This document shows, one piece after another, positions 8,787 to 18,631 of a DNA stretch of 34,507 nucleotides (positions are counted from its first letter, which is position 1; each line of letters begins with the position of its first letter). Location of the stretch: NCBI GenBank assembly GCA_021733795.1, contig JAIPKB010000035.1:1-34507 (forward strand), in the 5' to 3' direction. The position numbers and the translations under genes were made by a program. This stretch comes from Akkermansiaceae bacterium (GTDB lineage: Bacteria > Verrucomicrobiota > Verrucomicrobiia > Verrucomicrobiales > Akkermansiaceae). Under the pieces are notes generated by a model, which saw only the letters and a program-made list of their open reading frames with translations, was not told the DNA's origin and searched no databases.

Positions 8787-8806
8787 CCTCCCGTTGATAC
8801 GGGAGG
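8787..8806 (+). terminator. Hairpin after the PEP-CTERM gene
   Basis: CCTCCCGT (8787-8794), a TGAT loop and ACGGGAGG (8799-8806) form a perfect 8-bp stem 14 bases after the stop codon. No clear U-run follows, so intrinsic termination is plausible but not certain. Confidence 0.45.
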
Positions 8807-8906
8807 AGTGTCCAGCCATCCAGGGCCAAGCATTCGGCTAACCCCGGGGTCTGTCATGCGGATATGAACATCGGCAGATGAGGGGTTCAGACTCAACCTG
8901 ATCCGT

Positions 8907-11900
8907 ATGAATCGAACGATGAAGAAATCCATTTTGCTTGCCATCTCTGTTGCGGCTCTGATTTTTGGCCGCGGAGCGCTCTCCGCCGGCACGATCGCCT
9001 ACGACCCCTCTGCTAATTCCAGTGGCGGAGCCGCCGCCGGCTTCACCGGCACGGTCGGCCTGGTGTTCACGGTCGACCAGCCCTTGACCGTGACCGACCT
9101 CGGGATCACCACCAACCCCAGTGGAAATCTGGACAGCTCCGAACTCTGGACCCAGCTCTATCGCCTGAACGATCCGAATGGAAACACCAGCGACGCCACC
9201 CTGCTGACCGAGCGGAATTTCACGGCGGGGCTCGTGCCGACGCTTACCGGAATCGCCCCGTCGGGCTGGAGTGTGTTCTTCGAGCCCCCCGGCCAGATGG
9301 TCACCCTGGTGCCGGGGGAAACCTACGTGGTTTCGAGTCATGGCTTCGGCGGACCGCCGACCCGGTCCTACATCAACGGCCCGACCGGTGTGGTGACGGG
9401 CGGCGCGATCAACCACCTTGCCTCGCGTTGGGGCGTCGCCGCAGGGGCGGTGCCGACGAACAACGATGGCCCGCAGGTTCAGTACCAGGGGCCGACGTTT
9501 CGCTTCGAGGCCGTGCCCTTCTCGGTCGCCATCGATCATGAGCCCGCGACCGACGAAATCACCCTCACCTGGGATTCGTACTCCGGCGGCATGTACAACG
9601 TCCTCGCCTGTGACGACCTTAAGAGCTGGCAACCGGTGGAGGCCGGGATCGTCGCCACCGGCGAGTCCACATCGTGGCTCGATTCCACGTCGTCCGGTGT
9701 GGGTCGCCGTTTCTACCGGATCTCCCAAGGTTCGCTGGCCGCCTCGCGCGGGGGGCTGACCGCGATTGACGCATCCGGGACGCTGCACCTCGACCGCGCC
9801 GAGTGGCTCGCGCGCAACAACCTTGTTTACAACTCCCCGCCGTTTCGCAAGACCGAGTCGATCCCCCTCGGCAGCGGCAAGGTCGGCGCGGCCATGTGGA
9901 TCGACCCGGTGCATGGCCTGACGGCGCACCTGAACCGACCTGAGGGCGTCCCGGCCATGGCGGGGCTCGGCACCCTGCGCATCCCCCACCTCGCGGGAAT
10001 GGTTGCGGCCACCGACTACCGGGGCACCCTCTCGATCCGGGACGGCCTTTTCACCCAACAGGCCGGCGGTCTCACCATCACTTCGTTCTTTCGCTGGGGT
10101 GGCGAGGAATTGGTGATCGACGTCCAAGGTGCCGACCCCGGCGAAACGGTGAAGGTCGAACTGTCCACCTACCTGAACACGCTCAACGCGATCGCCAGCG
10201 ACACTCCGGCCAACGAGGGCACCGGGGAAGATTGCATCGCGATCGCCGCGGCCGACGCCACCACGCCTTCCTACCCGGGTTTCCGCGCCACCCAGTTCAT
10301 CGCCGCGCAGGCGGTCGGCCGGAACATCGTGGCGAGCAGTAATGCCAATGGCGCGTCGCTCAGTTTCAATCCCAAGCTCGACGGCAGCTACCGCCTCGTC
10401 GTTCCGGTCAAGCTCTGGACCGGTTCGCCGGTCGATCTTTCCACCCTCAAGCCCGAGGCGCTCGCCGCCGTTGAGGTGGAACCCGGCCTCGCAAGCGATC
10501 CGCTGTCGACCCTGGTCGCGAACCAGTCCGCCGCCTTCGGTGCCCGGTGGGACCACACCGCCATCATCCGGCTCTACTCGGAAAACGGCGAGGCACGCTA
10601 CATTGAGCAGATGCTGGCGATGGATTCCTACCTCCGCATTTCCGCCTCGCTGACCCCACTGCCGGCCGTTGGCGGCGGTGAGACGCGTCTCTTCGGCTGG
10701 AACGCCAATGGCCTGTTCAAGCGCAACCACTGGTACCAGAACCTCCGGCCGGTCAACTATGCCAACATCGCGTCCGGGGTATGGGCTGCCAACGCCGGAA
10801 CCTGGAACTGGCTGCTTGGCCTGCTCCCACAGCTCCAGCAACACGTCACCTCCAACTTCCCCGGCTTCGAAGGTGCCGGTTACCCGGAATACATCGATGG
10901 CCAGCCTGGAACCGCTGGCTCGCTCCTCGTCTCTGAAACCTGGGGCACCATGAACCTCGCCCCCGAAGGTGCGCTCTGGTACACCTCGCGCATGATGAGC
11001 AGCACCCTGGAAGTGGTGGGAGCCATCATTTCTGAATACCAATACCGGCAGGATCCGGCGTTCCTTGACACCTACTGGGTGCTCATCGAGCAGGGCATGC
11101 TCTTCCACCGCTCACTCCTGATGTCCAACGGCCTCGGCGGCGATGGCCGCTACCACTACCTCCACGTGAACTCCCGCGAGAACAACTGGGATGACGATGA
11201 CGACACGCCCGACGTCGCCAACATGCGCCACCTCGTGCCAGCCGTCATCGCTCTCGCCCAGCAGCGCGGCGACACCAATCTCGTCACCAAGCTCAACGAC
11301 CTCCTCGGCAAGCTGCCCGAAGTGCCGACCGAAACGCGGACCCACCCGGTCAGCGGACTGCCCGTGACGGCAATCGCCTTCAGTGCCCTCACCCGCAGCT
11401 CCGGCCACAATGCCGAGAACCCGGACCTCGACGCGATCTGGCCGGCCAACCACATCGGCGATGCCAGCGACCCGGCGCTCGTCCAGCTTGCCAACGATAC
11501 GCTCGACACGCGCATCTACCGCGAATGGTATGACTGGCATCCGACCTCGGTGCAGGCGGCACGCATGGGCCGGGCCGACATCTATCGATCCGCGTTGCTC
11601 ACCGGCATCCGGAACTTCCAGATTTACCCCCAGGGGCTCGGCTCCTACAATGGCGGCAGTAGCGACCTCCAGACCGAGTTCACCGCCGTGCAGACGCTCG
11701 GCGCGCACGAGGCGCTGGTGCAGAACTACGACGGCCTGCTGCGCCTCGCCAACTCGTGGCCGGCCGAGTGGGAGGCGATTGTCTCGCTGCCCACCGAGGG
11801 CGGCCACCGGGTGTCCCTCGAGGTCGTCGGGGGCGTGACCCAGGCCGCTGTGATCGACCTCGGTTCCAGCGACCCTGCGATGCGCATCCGCAATCCGTGG

Positions 11901-12719
11901 CCGGGGGGGGCGTTCGTCGTTCATGACCTCACCGCCGCCAGCGAACTGCACAAAGGCGACCAGGACGTCGCCACCGTGGCAGCGACCGCCGGCAACCGCC
12001 TGCTCGTCGAGCGTGTCGACCAACCGCTCTCCTCGTTCTCCTTCGAGGCCGTCACGGACTCGCCGAACACCGGTCCGAACGCCCTCGGCACCCGCATTCT
12101 TGGCAAGGCCGCCGGCGACACGTTCGGCTTTGCCGACCCGCACCTCTTCGAGTGGAGCCTCGACAACACCGGCACCGGTCTCGACAATCTCGGCTCCGTG
12201 GCCAATGCCGACCTGGAGGTGGCGGGCTCCGTGACCGAGGATCCGAGTCACCTCACCGGCACCGGCCTCTCTCTGGCAGGCGGCTACCTGAAGACCGGCA
12301 TCCTCGGGTCGGTGGGCAGCGACGTCGGCGCCACCATCCAGCTCGATCTCAAGGCGGACGCCGGCGGCGCCTACCGCCGCCTCGTCGATTACTGCGTCCC
12401 CGGTTCGAACTGCGACACCGGCTTCCTGCTCGACCTCACTCCGGGCAACAATGTCCGCTTCATCTGCACCGGCCAGGTCGCCATCAGCACCGCCGCCGTG
12501 CCGACCGGCGCCTGGGCTCACGTGAGTGCCACTTACCGTGCGGGTGAATCCGTCACGATCGAGATCGACGGCGTCCCGGAAGTCATCCCGGTGGTTGGCG
12601 ATCTGATCAACTTCAGTTCCGGCACGCTGCACCTCTCGATCGGTGCCGACCTCAACGGCGGCTCGCGTTTTCTCGGCTCGGTCGCGAGGGTCCGGATCGA
12701 CGGCTGTGCGAACCCTTGA
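8907..12719 (+). CDS. Secreted GH95-like (alpha-L-fucosidase/galactosidase type) multidomain enzyme
   Basis: The product has 1270 residues. It has a signal peptide (about 1-27, ending GALSAG; an ATG four codons in is an alternative start). Residues 28-205 form a beta domain also seen in the IS-interrupted protein at 4194. An FN3-like stretch follows at about 206-275 (LTWDSYSGGMYNVLACDDLKSWQPV). The GH95-like part starts with a super-sandwich region near 300 (SIPLGSGKVGAAMWIDPVHG) and continues as an (alpha/alpha)6 barrel to about 940. It ends with the typical C-terminal phrase LLRLANSWPAEWEAIVSLPTEGGHRVSLEVVGG. A LamG module occupies about 1060-1270. GH95 enzymes are inverting 1,2-alpha-L-fucosidases or related galactosidases. 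I cannot verify the catalytic Glu/Asp/Asn set by eye, so exact specificity is open. The next gene, a GH29, follows 58 bp later. Confidence 0.8.
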   Translation: MNRTMKKSILLAISVAALIFGRGALSAGTIAYDPSANSSGGAAAGFTGTVGLVFTVDQPLTVTDLGITTNPSGNLDSSELWTQLYRLNDPNGNTSDATLLTERNFTAGLVPTLTGIAPSGWSVFFEPPGQMVTLVPGETYVVSSHGFGGPPTRSYINGPTGVVTGGAINHLASRWGVAAGAVPTNNDGPQVQYQGPTFRFEAVPFSVAIDHEPATDEITLTWDSYSGGMYNVLACDDLKSWQPVEAGIVATGESTSWLDSTSSGVGRRFYRISQGSLAASRGGLTAIDASGTLHLDRAEWLARNNLVYNSPPFRKTESIPLGSGKVGAAMWIDPVHGLTAHLNRPEGVPAMAGLGTLRIPHLAGMVAATDYRGTLSIRDGLFTQQAGGLTITSFFRWGGEELVIDVQGADPGETVKVELSTYLNTLNAIASDTPANEGTGEDCIAIAAADATTPSYPGFRATQFIAAQAVGRNIVASSNANGASLSFNPKLDGSYRLVVPVKLWTGSPVDLSTLKPEALAAVEVEPGLASDPLSTLVANQSAAFGARWDHTAIIRLYSENGEARYIEQMLAMDSYLRISASLTPLPAVGGGETRLFGWNANGLFKRNHWYQNLRPVNYANIASGVWAANAGTWNWLLGLLPQLQQHVTSNFPGFEGAGYPEYIDGQPGTAGSLLVSETWGTMNLAPEGALWYTSRMMSSTLEVVGAIISEYQYRQDPAFLDTYWVLIEQGMLFHRSLLMSNGLGGDGRYHYLHVNSRENNWDDDDDTPDVANMRHLVPAVIALAQQRGDTNLVTKLNDLLGKLPEVPTETRTHPVSGLPVTAIAFSALTRSSGHNAENPDLDAIWPANHIGDASDPALVQLANDTLDTRIYREWYDWHPTSVQAARMGRADIYRSALLTGIRNFQIYPQGLGSYNGGSSDLQTEFTAVQTLGAHEALVQNYDGLLRLANSWPAEWEAIVSLPTEGGHRVSLEVVGGVTQAAVIDLGSSDPAMRIRNPWPGGAFVVHDLTAASELHKGDQDVATVAATAGNRLLVERVDQPLSSFSFEAVTDSPNTGPNALGTRILGKAAGDTFGFADPHLFEWSLDNTGTGLDNLGSVANADLEVAGSVTEDPSHLTGTGLSLAGGYLKTGILGSVGSDVGATIQLDLKADAGGAYRRLVDYCVPGSNCDTGFLLDLTPGNNVRFICTGQVAISTAAVPTGAWAHVSATYRAGESVTIEIDGVPEVIPVVGDLINFSSGTLHLSIGADLNGGSRFLGSVARVRIDGCANP

Positions 12720-12777
12720 TGCCCGAATAGAGCTCCGATAGAATGCCCCTTGGCCAATCAATCAACGCCGCACTGCT

Positions 12778-14898
12778 ATGAACAAAAATAGAATCCGTTC
12801 GTTTCTAGCCCTCGCCTTTATGGGCCCCGGCGCGGCGGCCGGAACCGCAGCGGAACAGGTGCCTGAGACCGCCGCCGCCGTCCTCGCGAAACCCAATGCG
12901 GCGCAGTATGCCTACCACGAGCTGGAGCGGATTCAGTTCGTCTGCCTCGACCCATGTTCCTGGCAGGGGCGCGAGTATGACAACCACACCACCGATCTGA
13001 AGGACATGAAACTCTCGAAGCTCGATGTCGAACAGTGGTGCGAGGCGGCAAAGTCCTGGGGCGCGCGAGAAATCCTGCTGGTGTCGAAACACACCGGTGG
13101 ATTCTGCTGGTGGCAGACGGAAACCTCCGACTACAGCGTGAAGAACATCGCATGGAAGAATGGCAGGGGTGATCTTGTCGATGAGGTCGCCAGGGCCTGC
13201 AAACGGCACGGATTGAAACTGGGGATGTACATTTATCCCGGGGACGACCAGTGGGGGGCGGGGATCGGCTCCGGAGGCAGGACCAGCGATCCGGCGAAAC
13301 AGGAAGCCTACAACAACGTGCTGCGGACGCAATGGACCGAAGTCCTGAGCCGCCACAGCGACAACATCATCGAGTTGTGGTTTGACGGAAGCTGCTACGT
13401 GCCGCTGAGCGATGTCTTCGAGAAGTTCGTCGGCGACCGGGTGGTTTACCTGCAGGGGCCGCATGCCAACCTGCGGTGGGTGGGGACCGAGAGCGGTGTG
13501 GCCCCCTATCCGGGCTGGAACACGCTCAAAAAGAAGGATCTCGACACGGGGGTTTCCACCGCGGTCCATGGCGACCCTGACGGCGATGCCTGGGCCGGCC
13601 TGGAGTGTGATACCACCCTCTACGACCACAATTGGTTCTGGAACAAGCAGAACGAGAGCAAGCGCAAATCCCTCGCGCACCTGGTCAGCCTCTACTACCG
13701 CTCGGTCGGTCGCGGTGCCACTTTTCTGCTGAATAGCACACCCAATACCGACGGGCTCATCCCCGAGGGCGATATGACCCGTTACAAGGAACTCGGCGAG
13801 GATCTGGAGCGGCGCTTCAGCAATCCGCTGGGAGAGACGCAGGGGCGCGGGCTCGTGCACACGATCCGCTTCGATCAACCGACCCTGATCAATCAGTTCA
13901 TGATCATGGAGGACTACCGCGAGGGGCATCGCATCCGCGAGTTTGCCGTGGAGGCTCGCACGGTCGACGGCGAGTGGGTCGAGTTGAATCATGGGACCGC
14001 GGTCGGCCGCAAACGCATCGTCATGTTCGAGCCGGTCGAGGTCACGGCGATCACGCTCCGGATCACGAAAAACGTCAATGAGCCGATCATTCGTGATTTC
14101 AAGGTGTACTTCGTCGACGGTGACAACCGGTTTCTCTACGAGTCGGCGACCCCGGGGAATGCCGTCTCACAAAATGCCCCGGCCACCGCGAGCGATGAAC
14201 ACAGCGCGCCGTATGTGGCGGGCAAAATTTGCGATGGCAATGCCGGGACGTGGTGGGGCGTGAGCGAAAAGGTCATGCCCCCTTACGATTCTTGGGTTGA
14301 ACTGGACCTGGGCCGCGAGATCACGATCCATGAGACGGCCATCAACGAGCCCTGGAACCGGACCGGGGAATTTCAGATCGAGTACCGCAGCGACCCGACC
14401 GGAGAGTGGAAGGTCGCTCTCAAGGGAGGCGGGATGGGACCGGAATACCGCAAGGAATTCGAGCCCGTGACCGGCCGCTACTGGCGCCTGCACACACTCA
14501 AGGCCAACCATTACCCAGCGATCGCGGAATGGGAACTGTTCGACCTGCAGGGGATAAGCCGGTGGCAGGCCTGCCACACCGTGGCCCCGGAAGCCTTCCA
14601 GCACGGCATAGCCGAGGTCGAGATCGATCTATCGAAACACATCAAACAGCCCGGTCAGTTCCTGCTGCGCTTGGATGATCTCGGAACTTCCGGCATCACC
14701 GTCGAGGACCTCAGGGTATTCTACGATGGCCGCGCGGTCCACGAGGCGGTCCTCTCGCCGGTCAAGGAAGGGGAGATCTACCTTCTTAATCGCCACGCAC
14801 AGGTCGTCGAGGAATCGCGAATCGTGTTGAAGGTCAGGCTGCGGACGAAGAACAGCCGTGCTGCCAAAATGACAATCGCCATCAAATCCGCACTGTAA
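12778..14898 (+). CDS. GH29 alpha-L-fucosidase-type protein with two discoidin domains; fucose-binding His replaced
   Basis: The protein has 706 residues with a signal peptide of about 25 residues. The GH29 core spans about 38-345. The nucleophile is Asp203 in WFDGSC, and His105 in SKHTGGFCWW matches the HHDGF-type substrate motif. Two F5/8C-like regions follow, at about 350-460 and 470-600, then a C-terminal beta domain. At the position where the paralogue encoded at 16563 has FVHFG, this protein has FVCLD (Cys56), so the His normally contacting fucose is missing. The enzyme may have altered specificity or a non-catalytic role. It ends four bases before the stop codon of the convergent gene at 14903. 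Confidence 0.85.
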   Translation: MNKNRIRSFLALAFMGPGAAAGTAAEQVPETAAAVLAKPNAAQYAYHELERIQFVCLDPCSWQGREYDNHTTDLKDMKLSKLDVEQWCEAAKSWGAREILLVSKHTGGFCWWQTETSDYSVKNIAWKNGRGDLVDEVARACKRHGLKLGMYIYPGDDQWGAGIGSGGRTSDPAKQEAYNNVLRTQWTEVLSRHSDNIIELWFDGSCYVPLSDVFEKFVGDRVVYLQGPHANLRWVGTESGVAPYPGWNTLKKKDLDTGVSTAVHGDPDGDAWAGLECDTTLYDHNWFWNKQNESKRKSLAHLVSLYYRSVGRGATFLLNSTPNTDGLIPEGDMTRYKELGEDLERRFSNPLGETQGRGLVHTIRFDQPTLINQFMIMEDYREGHRIREFAVEARTVDGEWVELNHGTAVGRKRIVMFEPVEVTAITLRITKNVNEPIIRDFKVYFVDGDNRFLYESATPGNAVSQNAPATASDEHSAPYVAGKICDGNAGTWWGVSEKVMPPYDSWVELDLGREITIHETAINEPWNRTGEFQIEYRSDPTGEWKVALKGGGMGPEYRKEFEPVTGRYWRLHTLKANHYPAIAEWELFDLQGISRWQACHTVAPEAFQHGIAEVEIDLSKHIKQPGQFLLRLDDLGTSGITVEDLRVFYDGRAVHEAVLSPVKEGEIYLLNRHAQVVEESRIVLKVRLRTKNSRAAKMTIAIKSAL

Positions 14899-14902
14899 AC
14901 CC

Positions 14903-16474
14903 CTACTTCTTTGGCGGGAACAATTGGAACTCCCAGATGGTCGGCACATCGGTGGCGTCCGTAATGTTCAGGCGAAATACCCGCGCTGTGACGGGTGCAA
15001 ACTTGAGTTTCAGGTTCTCGCCGATGGTTGTGCCGGTGGCCGCATCTTTCCAGTCGTTGCCGACTTTGTATTGCACGGAAAACCGGCGGGTGCGATCCCA
15101 GCCCTCCTGAATGACGGCGCAGGAAACGGCGGTCTCCCTGCCGAGATCCACTTCGAGCCAGCCGGCGCGCGCGCCGACAGGCCCACCCCACCGGGTTGCC
15201 GGATCGTCATCAAACGCCGCCGCCGGGCCATACTGCGGGACATTGTTTTCCCAGACACCGGAAGCTTGGGCGGGTTTGCCCATTGCCAGCGACACAGCCG
15301 GCGGAACGGTGGCTTTGGGGACTTCCAGCAACCCGGCCTCGCGCAACATTTTTCCAAGTTCCCCGAGTTGCCGGACATCGTCGGGGCGCATGCTGCCGGT
15401 GTGGTCTGCGGCCAGGCTCAAAAAGACGTTTGCGGATCCACGGTCGTAGGCCTGTTTGATCCAGGCAAACAACTGCTTCGCCGGGATCGGCTGGCTGGCC
15501 GGAAACCCTTTGCCTTCGCCAAAGGTGAACCACGCGCCAATCTGCCCCCAGGGCGTCGTCGTTGGCGTCATCGTCGCATCCCGGATGCTTTGCGAAACCG
15601 GCTCGAATTCGAACGGCAGGTAATACCGTTTACCGTTCACCCGGCGAAAAGGCTGGTGCCCCCCGGCAGGAGGCAAGGCCACCTCGCCGTTGACCACATC
15701 CGTCGGAAAATAACTGATCACGCGACCATTCTGGATGCTCTGATTGAGAATCACGACCGCCTGGGGCTGCTGGTTCTTGATGGCGTCGTAGATCTCCTGC
15801 GTTGAAAGATCGGGCGGGCGCCAGTTTGGCATATCAATCCAGAAATACGGAATTTCACCATACCGGCTGGCGAGTTCATGCAACTGTGCGAGGATGATGG
15901 CACGGGCGTTGGGGTGCGGCATCCAGGCCTTCCCGCCCCACAGACAGTAGTAGAATCCGGGCGCGATGCCCTGCTTCCGGCATTGCTTGACGAACTCGCC
16001 GGCGACATCGGTCTGGTTCGGGCTGGAGGCGACGTCGAACTCGCTGGCCGCGCTGTCCCACAAGAGAAAACCGGAGGTATGCCGCACGGTCAGCACGGTA
16101 TATTTCATCCCGGCATTCTTCATCGTCACCGCCCAGCCGGCGACATCCAGTTGGGTCGGGCGGTAGAGCTTTGCATCCTTGTTCTGAGAAAGCTCGTGGC
16201 CGTCGTATTGGTTGTCATTGAAGCAGAAGAATCCGCCGAACCGGTGGTTTTCCCACTGGCGGATAAGGCCGGAATCGTTCGTGGCGGGTTCGTGGTGCGT
16301 TTTCAAGTCCACCTGGTAGGTGGCGAGGGTCTGGCCGGCATCGGACACAACGCGCAATTCGGTGAGGCCGTCGCCCCGTTGCTGCTCCACGACTTTGGGT
16401 TCACCGGCTTGGAGGAGGACAGCAGCCAGAATGGCCAAGGTTGAGAACAATAATCGAGTCATGGTCCTAATCAT
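14903..16474 (-). CDS. GH29-type alpha-L-fucosidase with a single discoidin domain
   Basis: I choose the ATG at 16474 because it directly precedes a signal peptide (MIRTMTRLLFSTLAILAAVLL, cleavage near QAG). The longer frame to 16555 has a hydrophilic leader. The mature protein has a short beta region, then a GH29-like barrel. The motifs are TVRHTSGFLLWDS (the HHDGF-like motif), YYCLWGG and PYFWIDMPNW, whose Asp (about 214) is the likely nucleophile. The C-terminal 130 residues are an F5/8C domain (AFDDDPATRWGG...WLEVDLGRETAV). Where GH29 enzymes have the H-F/W-G motif, this one reads FFCFNDN. It is the third gene of a minus-strand operon, 88 bp after the fucosidase that ends at 16563. Overall the family match is weaker than for the other copies. 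Confidence 0.78.
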   Translation of the reverse strand: MIRTMTRLLFSTLAILAAVLLQAGEPKVVEQQRGDGLTELRVVSDAGQTLATYQVDLKTHHEPATNDSGLIRQWENHRFGGFFCFNDNQYDGHELSQNKDAKLYRPTQLDVAGWAVTMKNAGMKYTVLTVRHTSGFLLWDSAASEFDVASSPNQTDVAGEFVKQCRKQGIAPGFYYCLWGGKAWMPHPNARAIILAQLHELASRYGEIPYFWIDMPNWRPPDLSTQEIYDAIKNQQPQAVVILNQSIQNGRVISYFPTDVVNGEVALPPAGGHQPFRRVNGKRYYLPFEFEPVSQSIRDATMTPTTTPWGQIGAWFTFGEGKGFPASQPIPAKQLFAWIKQAYDRGSANVFLSLAADHTGSMRPDDVRQLGELGKMLREAGLLEVPKATVPPAVSLAMGKPAQASGVWENNVPQYGPAAAFDDDPATRWGGPVGARAGWLEVDLGRETAVSCAVIQEGWDRTRRFSVQYKVGNDWKDAATGTTIGENLKLKFAPVTARVFRLNITDATDVPTIWEFQLFPPKK

Positions 16475-16562
16475 CTGAGGGGGGGATCTCCGAAAACTAC
16501 TTTCCGGAGTTGAGTGGCTGGTTTCATGTTGGTTCCTTTTGTGGGTGTTTGTCACGGTGCGT

Positions 16563-18614
16563 TCATGGACGAATTTGCACCACGCCCTTTGCGGAGGAGG
16601 AGCCGTCCAGCGTTACCCGCAAGGCAGTGGATGCCCCTTCCCCAATCGCTTGCGTGCGATTGAGTTTCAGCACCTCCGTGCGGACACCACTGAGGAAGAC
16701 CGACTCGGCTTCGCGGCCCTCAAACAGCAGCACCGCCCGGCCGACGGTCAGCGGCTTCCCGTCCGCCGCCAGGAACCGCACTTCATATTGGCCGGCTTCG
16801 CATACGACACGGGAAAGATCCACGGCCATCTCCTTGCCGCCCTGCCACCCGCCGATGGTTTCCCACGCTTCCGGGCGATCGCGAAGCTGAAATTCCCACA
16901 GCGTGGGTCCCGGCCCGACGTATTCGAGAATGTGCAGCCGCACGAAACGTCCGGTGACTCTGTCGAAGTCGGCGCTCCAGGACCCGCCGATGCCTTGGCC
17001 CTGATAGGCGATACGCCACGGCTCACCCTCCGCATCCCGAAACTCAATGCGGAATTTGCGGATACGGTCGTCCAGTTCGTTCGCGCTGGCCCGTGCGAAC
17101 TTGCGCGGGCGCCCCAGATCGATCTCCACCCAGGGGTCGGTGTCTTCCGGACCGATCACGCTCCAGCGGGTTTGCGGATCGCCGTCCACCAGAAACCGCG
17201 CTTCGTAAGGTGCGCTATGCACTGTAGAAGCCTTGGCGGGGGCATTCTGGGACAGCGGCGGCGCGTTGCCTTCTGCGAGCGCAGCGTCCACACGATGAAC
17301 CTGGAACCGGCGAATGACCGGTTCACCGGCGGCATCCGTGACGCGAACACGCACACGGTCCGCCGTGACCGGAGCAAACAGGTCGAGCTTCCGTCGGCCC
17401 ACGGCAGTGCCTTGCGCAAGTTTGATCCACGCACCGTTCACGCGGCCTTCGATGACGTAGCCGCGGATGCGGTGGCCGAGCCGGTAATCCTCCCAAAGGT
17501 CGGCGCAGTTGATTTTCACGGAGTCGCCGAGGTCGAGTTCGATGTCCCGCCCTGCCACCTTTGTCGCGACCGCCAGCGGATGACCGAAATTACGTTCCAG
17601 GGCCTGGCCGAATTCGAGATAGCATGCCCGGTCACCGTCCGGAATACGGCCGTCGGTGTTCGGGGTGGAGTTGAGCAAAAGAACCGAACCACGGCCCGCT
17701 GATTTCACGTAGATGTCCAGCAATTGCGCGACCGACAGCCGCTTGCGCTCGTTGCCAGGATTCCAGAACCAATTGTGGTTGTAGAGAGGGACGTCGCACT
17801 CCACCGGTGCCCAGGTGTCTCCGGCAGGATCACTATGGTCTTGCGTGGCGACCCCCGACTTGAGCGCAGAACCCATGAGTGTGTTCCAATTCGGGTCGCG
17901 GGCGATGCCGGCTTCATTGCCGACCCAACGAATGTTGGTGATCGGACTTTGCAGGACCACCGCATCCGGGGCCAGGCGCTGGATGATGTCGGTGAGCGGC
18001 ACGATGCAACTGCCATCAAACCAGATCTCCCGCACGAGGTCGGGACCGCAAAGGGTCAGCACTTCCTCCCATTGCTTGCGCAGCAGTCGGTTCCATTCCT
18101 CCTGCTTTGCCGGGTCGTCGGTCTTGCCGCCGTTTCCAATCCCGGACGTGTAACGCGGGTCGTCCGAATAGACGTAAATGCCCATCGCCAACCCGTGCCG
18201 ACGGCAGGCATCGGCTACCTCCTTGACCAGATTTCCCTTCCCTCCCTGCCACGGGATGCTGCGCACGCAATAATCCGTGGTTTCGGTCGGCCACCAACAG
18301 AAGCCGCCGACGTGTTTGCAAACGAGCAGTATCTGACGGGCACCCCAGGATTGCGCTGTGGCGCAGATCTCTTCGGCATTGAATCCGGCCGGGTTCATTT
18401 TTGACAAATCGGTTTTACCGTCCTTGTCGTATTCGGTCCCTTCCCACGTTGCCACGCCGAAATGGACGAACATGATCCGTTCCTGCTCGTGCCAGGCATA
18501 TTGGTTGGCGGAGGGACGGGCCAGATGGGCGTTCGAACCGGCGGCCCGGATTCCCGGCGACGAGATGAGCGTGAATCCGAGATAAATGGCGATCGGCAGT
18601 GCGGTGGATTTCAT
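16563..18614 (-). CDS. GH29 alpha-L-fucosidase with discoidin domains, complete
   Basis: This is the most canonical GH29 copy in the window (683 residues). The signal peptide is about 1-25, and the core starts at ANQYAWHEQERIMFVHFG. His51 of the HFG motif, His101 in CKHVGGFCWW and the nucleophile Asp200 in WFDGSC are all present. The phrases ITNIRWVGNEAGIA and LLNSTPNTDG are shared almost identically with the left-edge gene, so the two are close paralogues. Two F5/8C-like regions follow (about 340-440 and 455-570), then a C-terminal beta domain. It starts 17 bp after the stop of the uroporphyrinogen-decarboxylase-type gene, so the two are probably co-transcribed. A secreted exo-acting fucosidase is the best call; natural substrate unknown. 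Confidence 0.9.
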   Translation of the reverse strand: MKSTALPIAIYLGFTLISSPGIRAAGSNAHLARPSANQYAWHEQERIMFVHFGVATWEGTEYDKDGKTDLSKMNPAGFNAEEICATAQSWGARQILLVCKHVGGFCWWPTETTDYCVRSIPWQGGKGNLVKEVADACRRHGLAMGIYVYSDDPRYTSGIGNGGKTDDPAKQEEWNRLLRKQWEEVLTLCGPDLVREIWFDGSCIVPLTDIIQRLAPDAVVLQSPITNIRWVGNEAGIARDPNWNTLMGSALKSGVATQDHSDPAGDTWAPVECDVPLYNHNWFWNPGNERKRLSVAQLLDIYVKSAGRGSVLLLNSTPNTDGRIPDGDRACYLEFGQALERNFGHPLAVATKVAGRDIELDLGDSVKINCADLWEDYRLGHRIRGYVIEGRVNGAWIKLAQGTAVGRRKLDLFAPVTADRVRVRVTDAAGEPVIRRFQVHRVDAALAEGNAPPLSQNAPAKASTVHSAPYEARFLVDGDPQTRWSVIGPEDTDPWVEIDLGRPRKFARASANELDDRIRKFRIEFRDAEGEPWRIAYQGQGIGGSWSADFDRVTGRFVRLHILEYVGPGPTLWEFQLRDRPEAWETIGGWQGGKEMAVDLSRVVCEAGQYEVRFLAADGKPLTVGRAVLLFEGREAESVFLSGVRTEVLKLNRTQAIGEGASTALRVTLDGSSSAKGVVQIRP

Positions 18615-18631
18615 TTGTTTTTGGGGATGGT

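Noticed and set aside
8838..11108. A 756-residue minus-strand frame opposite the GH95-like gene
   Set aside because: Composition (Glu/Gly/Arg-rich without domains) is that of a shadow frame; the plus strand encodes a clear multidomain enzyme.
11112..12761. A 549-residue minus-strand frame
   Set aside because: Shadow of the same GH95-like gene; no start signals or domains.
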